DNA from: Melieria omissa
Lineage: Eukaryota; Arthropoda; Insecta; Diptera; Ulidiidae
Assembly: GCA_963971225.1 (NCBI GenBank)
Contig: OZ020268.1
Coordinates: forward strand, 111,692,830 to 111,756,829
Direction: 5' to 3'
DNA: 64,000 nucleotides
Both the position numbers and the translations under genes were made by a program. The notes beneath the pieces were generated by a model. It saw nothing but the letters and a program-made list of their open reading frames with translations. It did no database searches and was not told the origin of the DNA. Shown in pieces: positions 1 through 10,293 of the stretch (position 1 is the stretch's first letter; every line of letters starts with the position of its first letter).

Positions 1-1790
1 CTTTTGCTGACAAGTATTTTGGGCGAATACTCGATGCTTATATATGGGCTCATTATTTGAGTTGAGCCTTCGGAAAATGGTGTCAGTGGAGTAAACCTGT
101 CAGACGGCAAATCCACTTCGACTCAACCTTATGAAATGAGCAGCCGTGAAATAAAAACTGACAGAAATTATTTTTGCGTGCTTCTTTTAAGAAGCAATAA
201 TATGTTAATAATTATGTTAATTATTTCTACTTATTTCTATGAAGAATGCAAGTAGGTATATCTTTCACCATAATAAATATTTTTTTATAATTTTTTTAGG
301 AATAATAATGCATCTAATGCTTCTATTTTATGAACTGAATGAACTTTCTCACTGCTAAATTTTTTGAAAATCAACTTCAACTTTATTAAAAATAAGCACA
401 CGAAACAAAGAATTTAACGAAAGATCTGTTGGAAATTGTGATCCAGAAGTCATTACTGAAGTATTAAAAAGGTCACTTTTTCAAAACTCTCCATACAATA
501 AAAACCTCTATTAAATGTCTGATTCTCTTCTAAGATTAATGAATGAAATATGTAGTTCAGAATTAATATTTTTTTAAATCGAGTTTGAATTTTCACTTTA
601 ATCAATAACTGTTAATTTAAAACACGCCGCAATTTATTGTCTTTATTCTGTACTTGTTTAAAGTGTTGTCTTTCACTTTTCAGAGATCGATCGAGAAGTT
701 CGAATATGTTGCTTTTATTTGAGATTCTTCTCGTCAAGTGCGTTTTCAGTATTTTACCTTCGCTCTATTTGAGTGACCTCCTACTAGCAACCATAAAAGT
801 AGTTCTTCTTCTTCTTGACTGGCACGACAGCCCGATTACGAGACTAAGGCCTAGCTACCCGCAATCAACCGTGTTGTGCGTGCGAATGTTTTTACAAGGT
901 TGGAAGGGACTTACAGTTTTAAGCCGATTCCGAACGGCGAGTTGGGAGCTTTTTCATAGGCAATTTTACTCTCAGAGGTTCGCCATTTCCTGCTGAGAGG
1001 ACAGCCGCAGAAAGAACAATTTTTGTTTTTCTTTTTTTTTCGGTGTTAATGCAACGGAGTATTGAACTCACGGAGTCTTGACTCACGGCCCAACGCACTA
1101 CCCAGCAGAGTAGTTCTCTTTGTTAAATTTTTAATTCTAAATCACTAATAAAAAATAATAGTTACCCCCCATTTTTAGAAGCCTGCAGCGTGGGCATTGA
1201 TTAATAAAAAATAAAACATTTAGGTTCATCCTTTCATTAGACCTCAAAACGTTGACACTGGTCCTGTTGCACTTTAATGGATATAAGTATGGTATATATA
1301 ATTGTTTGTACCAACTGATTGACTGGTTCATCATTTCTCAGCTTAAACCGCTAAAGCAACAAACGTGAAATCTAAACTGTAGGTCCACTTTAGAAAATAA
1401 ACCTTCGCTAAGACGAAATTTTTCGAAATTCGTGTCTAAAAGGGTAAAATAAAGTTGAAGGTGTTGTATGAAGAAATTAATGATTTATTACTGATTTACT
1501 GATTTAATATCTATCGATTTCACTTCACAACTGGTCGAAAATACTCCAAGTCAAGAATATTTAAATCGAAACATATGTTTAAATTTTTCGAAAATCAAAA
1601 TTTAACGGGTCAACAATGATTTTAAGGTTCATATATGGGACAACTACCACAACACATGAACCGATAGGCTTCAAATTGATTTGATTGACTTCAAAAATGG
1701 TGAAAGCACTTGAAATCAAAAATATTTAAATACGTGTTGTTCATTTAAGAAGCTTTAATAGAGAAACATGATTTAATAGGTTTTTCGACT
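1..1790. other. Intergenic, AT-rich, no gene seen
   Basis: No open frame here has convincing coding character; the longest (637-996) is a leucine- and cysteine-rich chance frame. The part from about 1,371 to 1,790 resembles 14,007-14,500: both contain an 'aaactgtaggt' start, a 'tggtgaaagca' word and a 'gagaaacatgatt' word, so it is a diverged dispersed repeat. A tRNA-like promoter signature is listed separately at 1,048-1,111. Confidence 0.6.
1048..1111 (-). repeat. tRNA-like (SINE-type) fragment
   Basis: On the minus strand a stretch resembling a tRNA A box (tgggtagtgcgttgg) is followed about 35 bases later by gttcaatac, which fits the B-box/T-loop pattern GWTCRANNC. The acceptor stem does not pair and no cloverleaf can be completed. 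I read it as a tRNA-derived repeat or pseudogene rather than a working tRNA; chance similarity is possible. Confidence 0.25.
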
Positions 1791-2298
1791 TTAACCCTTA
1801 TGTGTGTGATGGGGTACCCGGATACTCAAATCACTTTGATACTGAAATTTTACATACTTGCGGATAACCTAGAAAGGTGAAACTTCATGACGACTCCCAA
1901 AATGGTATTATGTCTTTATTTTCGAGTGTTTGATTCCATTTAGTTGCTGAGGAACCCGGATAACCCAACACATTTTTTATGAAGTTTCATCGATTTCTTA
2001 GATATTTCTTGTAAGTAAAACTTTCTAAAGCAAATAATTTGTAATAGAACAATTTTATCAACAAAAAATGGCAGCCGCTTTATTTGTTTGGGGTCGTAAA
2101 GGTCGGCTAGCATCGTTATCGAAAACTTTAAAACGTACAAATTTTTTGAACCTGTCGAAAGACAACTTTAAAACTTAACAAAAACGGTAAAATGTCTTAC
2201 AGTGCAAACAAAAAATGAGACATTTTCGTACAATTTGTACTGGGGTACCCCGTCACATGGGTAAGAGTGTTCTTTTTCAGAACACACACTAGGGTTAA
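1791..2298. mobile_element. TTAA-bounded MITE, piggyBac-type ends (subfamily with GGGTACCC)
   Basis: The element is bounded by TTAA on both sides (1,791-1,794 and 2,295-2,298). The left end reads CCCTTATGTGTGTGATGGGG, and the right end on the reverse strand begins CCCTAGTGTGTGT. A second inverted word, close to GTGACGGGGTACCCC, lies just inside each end. TTAA duplication with CCC-starting ends is the signature of the piggyBac superfamily. About 508 bases long with no transposase frame, so non-autonomous. Confidence 0.7.
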
Positions 2299-4035
2299 AA
2301 GACGAAGAGAAAAGTAATTAATTCATCGAAAATTTCACCTTCAAAAGATGTTTGATTATACGTCATGGAAAACCCATATCTCACGTGGGGTATAAGCCGG
2401 CAACCAGTGTGGAAAACGCAGCATTGACTCGTGTGAACTATCAGGAACTATAGGAATATTCCAAACCATGAGCTAATACACTGAGCGTGCACATTGACGT
2501 GTTGTATTTGTATTGGCAACGACTACGACTGTAGTTTTTTGGGTGACGCCAACTAGCTGATTGGCCTTGAACTCTTTGCTTTCTAATTTTCGAAATATTG
2601 GCAATTCGCTAAGGAAACACAACTCGATTTGCGCACACAAGGCAAGAGTATAGTATAGCAATATATGTGGCGGGTGGGTGTACTCGTGGGCGATCGGGCC
2701 AATGCAGCGTCGACGTGTTGCTTTAAAAAACAGAACCCACTCAATGCCAACATCTGTCGCAGATAGTGCACAAAAGTCGAAATTAGTTGACGTAAGTGAG
2801 GCTGCAACTTGTGGCTGTGCCAATAATATCAACGGAAACATAGTCACTGCCATTTCCTTACTTCCGAAGTCCAATAGAATCAATTCAAGCCTTTCGTCCA
2901 ATTTTAGAGCAACAGCAGCAAAGTTCATACAGCGTGCTTGACAGCAACAGTGATTCATGGCGCGAACATTTTCGAAATAGGCAGAAGAAGAAGACCGCAC
3001 CAACACACACACACCTACACACCCACACCCACGCACATACACACGCCGCCCGCTTTCGAAGAAAGCACACCGACACCGACATCTAATTGGTGCGCCGCGG
3101 AGCAGCAGCGACTAAATGTCATACGGCACAGCATGCGCAAAAGCGCAATTACTTATCACTGGGTATTCGGTACAGAAATAGCCGCGTCCGCCCAAAACGA
3201 GAAGAGGCCGCAGCGAAAACAGCAGATTCTTCTTGAATATGCAGAATTGGCAGCGGACCAATTACGCTTATTAAATGCAGTTCACACACATGTCCACATC
3301 TTTGACGATGACTTTTTTTAGCCTGTGACGTTTGTCAGACGGCGGATGATTGGAAATTTTGCATTGTAAACAATTAAGCTATTCATTTGTGAATCGCAAA
3401 CAATTCCAATATTTCGACAAATTCGAACGATTCTGTGAAGACACAAGTCTCTAGGGTTCTTCAGGGAGAAATAAGCTGAGGGGAAAACAAGTGTTCTACA
3501 AAAGACTTTAAAAACGATTTCCTCAACTCTCCAACTAAATAATCTCTCAATGATCCAAATGTCTTTGCAAAATATCTTTTTGAATGATGACTGAATAACA
3601 AAAACGCGGCTACGCTAACATAATAGTCTAGTCGCAAGATGCGACGGCAAAGTCATCCCTAATCAATGACTAACCTATTCTCACCTTTTCTCAAACCTTA
3701 AAGGTTCAAGTGTAATGAAACTATGAGCCCCTTTTAAAACAATTCTTCTATGAAATATTAAAAAGTATACAAAACACTATACAATTCGGGCTCCCATTAA
3801 AAATCCCCGGGAGTTTTAATGGCCAAGACCATTAAAAAGCCCCTCGGCACCCTCGTCAAGGCTGAAAAATCCTCTAATTTAATGAGGCTTTATGGAAAAA
3901 ACGGGTAAATATAGAATTGCAGAACTAAGTAAGGGATACGTTGTATTGCATCGAGTTTTTTGTTTAAACTAGTGCAGACGAAATCGATTACTTACCTCAC
4001 AGAATTGCTTAGAAGTTGCTCATTTAAGGCCTTAA
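2299..4035. other. Intergenic, no gene seen
   Basis: This stretch holds a CA-rich low-complexity run (about 2,996-3,054) that creates misleading open frames on both strands around 2,473-3,321. Those frames are rich in Thr/His/Pro or Cys/Val and have no domain character. A non-coding first exon of the downstream phosphatase-subunit gene may lie in this interval, because its coding exon has a splice acceptor just before it, but I cannot place it. Confidence 0.5.
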
Positions 4036-4277
4036 CCGTAGATCGAGCTTTGTATCAAAAATGATACATTTGGTTTTTTGTTTTATTATAACTTTTTTCA
4101 GGATATAATTAATTGAACCATTCTTATGACTTTATTTGTGTTGGGATTATGCTTGTTTAAAACCATCTTTTACACTGTTTTAAGGAAGAAGTCTTGAGAA
4201 AATTGAAAAGTTTATAATTTTCTCCTTTGTATACATAGGAGAGGATTCCTTAATTTTTTTTTAAGCTCGATCTACGG
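4036..4277. mobile_element. Small inverted-repeat element (candidate MITE)
   Basis: CCGTAGATCGAGCTT at 4,036-4,050 is repeated exactly in inverse orientation at 4,263-4,277, with about 210 bases between. There is no open frame inside. No clear target duplication is visible at the edges, so the superfamily is unknown. Confidence 0.5.
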
Positions 4278-4570
4278 TGAAGGGGATCTCCATACAAATT
4301 AGATTTTTTTATGAAATAGGTTTACTCTCAGACCTCTCTAACTCCAATCCTTAAAGAGGCTGTCACAAAAATTGGCCTTTTCTGTGAAATATATTCACTT
4401 TCTTTTGGTAAAAACTCTTTTTTGAATAGTAAAAAAGTCTTAACTGAGCTTTCAAGCTCCTTAAAATTTTTGTGCTAATCTTAAACACAACATCTACAAA
4501 CACATTTCTAACTTACTGAATTATCTTTATTTAATTGCAGACGCTTTGAAACTGTTGCAGCGAGGTGTAA

Positions 4571-6648
4571 ATGAACGGTCCCGGCGATATTCCATTGACC
4601 CACAGTAGTACACCCGACACAAAGGCTTGCAGCTTGATATCCATAATACCAACATTAGGCATGTCATCATGTCGTGGTAGAGCTGAGGCTTTCGCTCGCA
4701 GTCTCTCCTCCAAGCTGCGCACATTGGGCCCACAGGTAAAACTCACACACACACAACTTGTGCTACAATTTTTCTTACTCACAATCACTAATCTTTAATG
4801 TCTTTTGTTGTTTTGCCCCAGGCTGAAGGTGATGTCATATCACCGGAAGACGAGCCGATCATCAATGGCGGAAATTCGACAAATACCTGGAGGACGAACA
4901 ATGATTCGGAACATACTGTCACCGATTTGCAGCCATTGCGTCATGAATCCGACTCATTCTTCGATTTTGACTGCGAGCTGGAGAGTCCGGGCAGCCCTGT
5001 GGACGAATGCGAGTACCTGCGCCTGATCGAGACCGCCTCCAATACGCCACACAATTCGGCCGCCGAGTCGGGCTATGTGTGCGCATCGGCGGCGAGCAGC
5101 CAAGGTTCCAGTGAGGCGCCCTACTTCGGCGCACTCCATGACGAGGACACCATCGATGCTCAACAACAAACGCCTACCTCCCATGCAGCTGAATTCCCCG
5201 ACTATGTGAAATCCCTCAAGACTAACGGTACTGCAGGCCGACTACACAATGGCTACGAAGATCATGTGGAACTCGAGCACGACAATGAACAAAGCACGCT
5301 TGCCAAGAAGGACATGGATAGTCCGACGGCAGAGAAGCCGCCATGCGTGCCGATGAGATTTCCTACCATTGCATCCAACTTCTCGCCGACAGATAAAGAG
5401 CCACAGCATGATGAACCGGAGAACAACGACAACGAGTTGCCTTCCACGGCACTGGCCGCTATTCAACATGAGATAATTGCCGAGCTACAAGATCACAGCG
5501 ATCGCGTATCAGAGTCCGCTGACAGCCAACCTGCTAACGAGAATAGCAACGGTGAAAACGCGTCCACAGACTCCAAACCAACCACGCCCCCCGACATTGC
5601 CTCTGACATTGAACCGACATTGCCTCCTGAAAACATTGAACCGCAACTGAAGCTTGACGTCTCCAATGGAAACTCTGCCAATGAAGAGGAAGCGCTGACC
5701 ATCGAACCAACTGAAGCGATCAGCATAGAGGACATAGAAGAGCAAAAAGTGCAAACCAAAGATATAACTGAGAAGGCAGCACCCACAGAAACGGCAAATG
5801 ACAGCATCACAGCAGCAACGGCGGGCGACACCGAAGCCAACGAAGCCAGCCCAGCCAAAAGCCAAAATAAATCCGTGGCGTCCGGTCTGCATACCACCGA
5901 CGACGACGAGGACGACTGCCGGCCGCAGCGCGTACGTCGTTGTTCGTCGCTCAAGACGGGCAAGACGCCGCCCGGCACACCGGGCCGCAAGAAGATTGTG
6001 CGCTTCGCCGACGTGCTCGGCCTGGACTTGGCCGATGTCAAGACGTTCCTCGACGAAGTACCAAACATACCGAAGTCGGCGTACGAGGACCTCGAAATCA
6101 TGGAATTGGAGCCACCCATACAGCTGGGACCCAAGGCCAACAAGCTACTTATGCCGCTTTTCCAGCAGCCGGGCGGACTGCCCACATTCCTAGACAAGGT
6201 TCGCGAGAAGCTCGTTTCGCTGGAGAACGCCGCCGTCACGGATAACATCAACCAGACGATAACGGGCACGGTGCGCGTGCGCAACCTGGACTTTCACAAA
6301 TCCGTGCACATACGCTACTCGCTGGACAACTGGCGCAGCTTCGCCGACTTGCAGGCCAACTACGCGGAGAACTCGTGCGACGGCTTCTCGGACACGTTCA
6401 GCTTCGTGCTGTTCGGCAACACCCTGCACATCGGCCAGCGACTCGAGTTCGCCGTGCGCTTCCAGTGCAAGGGACAGCAGTTCTGGGACAACAACTATGG
6501 CACGAACTACTGCTTCCAGTGCCTGCCTGCGTCGTCATCCGCCACCAACTCCATAGCACCGATCATAACCTCGCATCACAGAAGCCACATCACAATCGGC
6601 ATGCTGAGCCCCAGCGTTGGCGATGCCTGGTGCACCTCCTTCTATTAG
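4571..6648 (+). CDS. Gbs-70E: Protein phosphatase 1 regulatory subunit 3 family, glycogen-targeting (Gbs-70E type)
   Basis: Two coding exons, 4,571-4,735 and 4,822-6,648, joined in phase 0 (acag|gtaaaac ... gcccca g|gct) give about 663 residues. An acceptor at 4,540 precedes a short leader, and an in-frame TAA stands directly before the ATG, fixing the start. The N-terminal two thirds is acidic and disordered. An RVxF-type PP1-docking motif (IVRF, about residues 447-450) is followed by the conserved stretch FADVLGLDLADVKTF. A CBM21 carbohydrate-binding domain lies at about residues 535-622 (TVRVRNLDFHKSV, RYSLDNW, ending FWDNNYGTNYCF). Family knowledge: such subunits bring PP1 to glycogen and activate glycogen synthase. 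Drosophila has two paralogues (70E, 76A); the choice of 70E is inference. Confidence 0.85.
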
Positions 6649-7680
6649 TGGTTGGGAAACGAACTGCTGCCGCGGAACCCCTACTACTGATGCGGCGCGT
6701 CAGCACGACCGGGGCGACGTTGGCCGATCAGCACACACCCTCGCCCACTTCCCACTCACCCTCCTCCACCAAAGCCAAAGAGAAAAACAAACCTCCAGCA
6801 CAACCGTTATAAAGCAAGAAAACAGTAACTGTAACTCACACAATCAAAACGGCTGTCAGTGAACGAAAGCCGATTAATGTTGTTGCACAGCCAATCCCCT
6901 AAAACTTAAATATTGACAAACCTGTATACGGCGAATGTTGCCGATTGTGTATGCGTTGATGGTGTGGCTGAAATGCGAAGCAAGTGATATCAGTAATAAG
7001 CAGAGCGAAATAGGACATTGTGTTATTCGAAAGCCATTCGATGGGGCAGCCTGCCCGGGTTGACTTCTACCAATGAGAGTGATCGCTATGGAAGTAATTT
7101 TATGAAAGCAACTGTTGCTTACATCATCCTCCACATGTAGCATGTAGCACTGTATAAAAGTATGAAATGATGCAAGCAGCACTAGTTGTCGATAGTATAT
7201 TAACTGCAATTCTCATTATCTTTTCTTTTTCACTATTCAATGTTTACGTAATTTCTTCCCATTTTTCACCTTTTTACCACGAACAAACAAAATATACTTT
7301 GCGTTGAATCTGTATTGTAAACTTTTAGGAAGGACCCCCAAAAAGTTGTACGCATGATGGCTTTCGTTGATTTGACTTTATTTAAGTTTCCTCTCGCTGT
7401 ACCGACACTGTACACTCGATTTAACAAATGCATAGAATTACTTAGTTTTATTTTGTTATTTTTAGATTTTCGTTATTTGTTTTGTTTCTAATTTTACTTT
7501 TTGATTTCAATCACATTATACTATATTACGTGTATTCTACAGATATACTATTAAATTTTATAAGATAAGAAATACCTACCTACATACATACATACATACA
7601 TACGAGTATACATACATACAAATCTTGTTTTGTTTTGCTTTATTTTACAGGTTAAAATACATATTATATACACAATAAAT
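6649..7680 (+). other. 3' UTR and poly(A) signal of the Gbs gene
   Basis: Non-coding DNA after the TAG at 6,646-6,648. A canonical AATAAA at 7,674-7,679 is the likely polyadenylation signal, giving a 3' UTR of about 1 kb. It contains a CATA-type microsatellite near its end. The exact cleavage site cannot be read from the sequence. Confidence 0.5.
7575..7620. repeat. (CATA)n microsatellite
   Basis: Roughly 46 bases of cata repeats interrupted once by 'cgagta'. Tetranucleotide tracts of this kind are slippage products. Confidence 0.9.
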
Positions 7681-9953
7681 ATTATTTCATACTGTAGTAA
7701 AGTTTATATACGTTTTCTTTGTTTGATTTCGTTTCGTTTCGCTACGATTTCGTTTCGACTTCATGTGTTTACTGGTTCGTGAACAGTTGTGCGATTCATG
7801 CGATTTATGAGCAACAAGTTGTGTTAAGCATGGGTCGCCAATCTTTTAAGGCAGTTCAAAGTTAGAGACCACTGTCTCGAGCTTCAGTAAGATTAGGGAA
7901 ATTGTTGGAAAGTGTAGATACATCTGTAAAGAATATTTTCACACACACGGCTTAAAAGAATTTTAAACGAGATATAACAGAAAACTGCTAAGTTGAGCTA
8001 AAGATGAAAGAGAAGTTGGAAGGATTTTTCAAAATACAAACCTGACTTTCATAATTGTGTGATGAAAATAAACATTTATAAGGCCGAAATTCCCACAGAA
8101 AATGGTTCGGAGTTTTCAAGAAGAATCTCAATTCTCTAGAACAACAAAAACTCTCAGAAATCAAAACTTGAAGGTATTTGAAATATCAACAATCAAAACT
8201 GTAAATAGTAACCACTCACTAAAGTTGATTTTAGTGTAGAAAATAGTTTTGTATACATATATCTATCTTGTAATACAATATCCCAACAATTTTGAATGGC
8301 AAATCACGCTTTTGCACATTAAAAAGGAAAACTGTGAGGAATAGTTTTGTTGCAACAAAAATTCACAATTCATTAATTGAAAATAGGGGAATACAATAAA
8401 ACTCAGTTTTGTAGGATTTTATGGGCTTTTCAAATATTATTAAATAATATTTTCAGGCCTGATGAACTCATTTTGAATTGATTTTTATAGTTTCAGGGAA
8501 TTTTAAAATCTCATTCAATCATATTTTTTTAGACAACTGGACTCAGTAAATTTCGACTGAGTTTAATCAAATTGAATTGGCTTGCATTGCATTGAATTGA
8601 ACGATTTCCTGCAATTTTTGAAATATTTTATATTTTTAAGCCAATTTGAATTTAATTGTCCGAATTAGATTTTGTTTTAATAATTTTAAATATTATTTGT
8701 ATATCTAAAGAACTCAATTGGAATTGAATTGAATTGAATTGAATTGAATTGAATTGAATTGAATTGAGTTGAATTGAGTTGAATTGAATCGGTTATATGG
8801 AGTGGTTTCAGGCGCTTCTAAAATATTCTAGATAAATATTTGAAAGCCTGATAATCTCAGCTTGACATGGTTGAAGTATTGACATGATTAGGAGAGGCTT
8901 TCCAAAAGCTCGCTACGGAATTTTCAATATAAAAAAACCAATATATATAATAACGGTTTTGAATGCACAAAAATAAACCAACGGAAGAGAGCCCAAACTC
9001 AACGAAAGCTCATATTCCAGCACTTTTGGTAGTACTACAAGTAGGTACAAAATCATTGTTAGTCACTACTATCGCTAACTTTGGCAGTCCCGAGATGAAT
9101 GTAAGCCACAAATTGGCAACCAGTTAATATATTTTTTTATAAATGTAATCAAATAACTCGCAACGAGTCAGCAATATATATTTTATCAGGGTATTCGTAC
9201 AGCAAGTATGACATAACTTTAAATATATCTACATTTGTTCTGCAGGATTGCAATCTCTTGTCTGCCGCTGTTATCAATTTGCAGGGATTGATTGGATTTG
9301 ATTCTGCTAAACATGGTAATCCCAGTCGAGGCGACATTTATATCGTATATCGTTGAACCCATGTTCATGTTCTGCTTAAATGACCGCAACTACCTCAGAT
9401 AATTATGATATACATATGTATTACAACAACAAACAAACATCTATTTTATGGAACTTGCCAAGCATCAGTGTTAACTATAGATGTAATTTTTAAACTTATT
9501 AAATAATGCAACCACAAAACCATGTAATGATTGCTTACACGCAAATAACGAAGCCAGCGACGTGTGTGTGCGCGCGCGCGGCCGGGGCAATTAAATAGTG
9601 TATTTATAAGGATTGACTGAAGTATGTATCATTAAAAGCAGCGAGTGCGCTGCATTGCTGCCGGTATTTGCGCAAATATTTGCTACACGCGACTCGCACG
9701 AAAGTGTGGCCCGCCTTGCAGAGATAGTTTGATAAATGAGTGTTTGTATTTGTATGTAAGGATAATTTCAAGCAATGAACACCTAATGTTCGAATTGAGA
9801 GCATTGGCAGCATCGGTTCGATGCTGCAATAGGAAATTGCAGCCCATACCCTGTTAATGTTAGGCAAATTGCAATGCAATGCGATGTTGTTAAAGTTGGA
9901 AGGGCGATAAACAAAGCCAGAGAGCGGCGTGTATTAGAAAATAAACATAAACT
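7681..9953. other. Intergenic, no gene seen
   Basis: AT-rich spacer between the convergent Gbs and TMEM72-like genes. It contains the (GAATT)n tract listed separately and a short CG run near 9,570. Small frames at 9,149-9,337 and 9,604-9,879 lack any recognisable features. Confidence 0.6.
8721..8789. repeat. (GAATT)n microsatellite
   Basis: About 13 consecutive GAATT units, with scattered GAGTT variants at the right end. Degenerate 'attgaattga' words continue on the left from about 8,570, suggesting an older, longer tract. Confidence 0.95.
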
Positions 9954-9959
9954 TTATTA
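9954..9959 (-). terminator. Poly(A) signal of the TMEM72-like gene
   Basis: Reverse-strand AATAAA (tttatt on the plus strand) about 335 bases beyond the stop codon at 10,294. It would give a 3' UTR that includes a lysine-coding-like AAG run near 10,035-10,060. Confidence 0.5.
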
Positions 9960-10293
9960 CGAAAACAAACAGTGACGTTGTTTCTGTTCACATTGTCAGC
10001 TCGAATCTATGCTACAAATAACTTAGGCTATCAGATGACCAGCTTATTCTTCTTCTTCTTCGACTTCGTGTTCTTATTTCTAGCAAAATCTTATATCGAA
10101 TGGTAATGTTACAGTGGCCGGTCGCGTGAGTACATGAGGAAGGCTTATTGGACTTGTGAGGGCGCAGCACTTATGTCTACAGTGTAAGTATATAAGATTC
10201 GTATAAACCTGATACTAATTTCGAAATTGTACAGTTATTGTCTTATAATATATGCATTCAGCACATTAACCCCGCCGCAGTCACCACAAAGTC

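Noticed and set aside
2473..3321. Long frames on both strands around the CA-rich run
   Set aside because: Low-complexity DNA lacks stops by composition; the frames contradict each other and show no motif.
5493..6284. 263-codon minus-strand frame
   Set aside because: Antisense to the PP1-docking part of the Gbs gene; no domain, and the plus frame has clear CBM21 and RVxF motifs.
10020..10070. Possible Lys-rich terminal exon (KNTKSKKKKNKL) on the minus strand
   Set aside because: It lies after the TMEM72-like stop and before its poly(A) signal, so it is best explained as 3' UTR; no phase-matched upstream exon was found.
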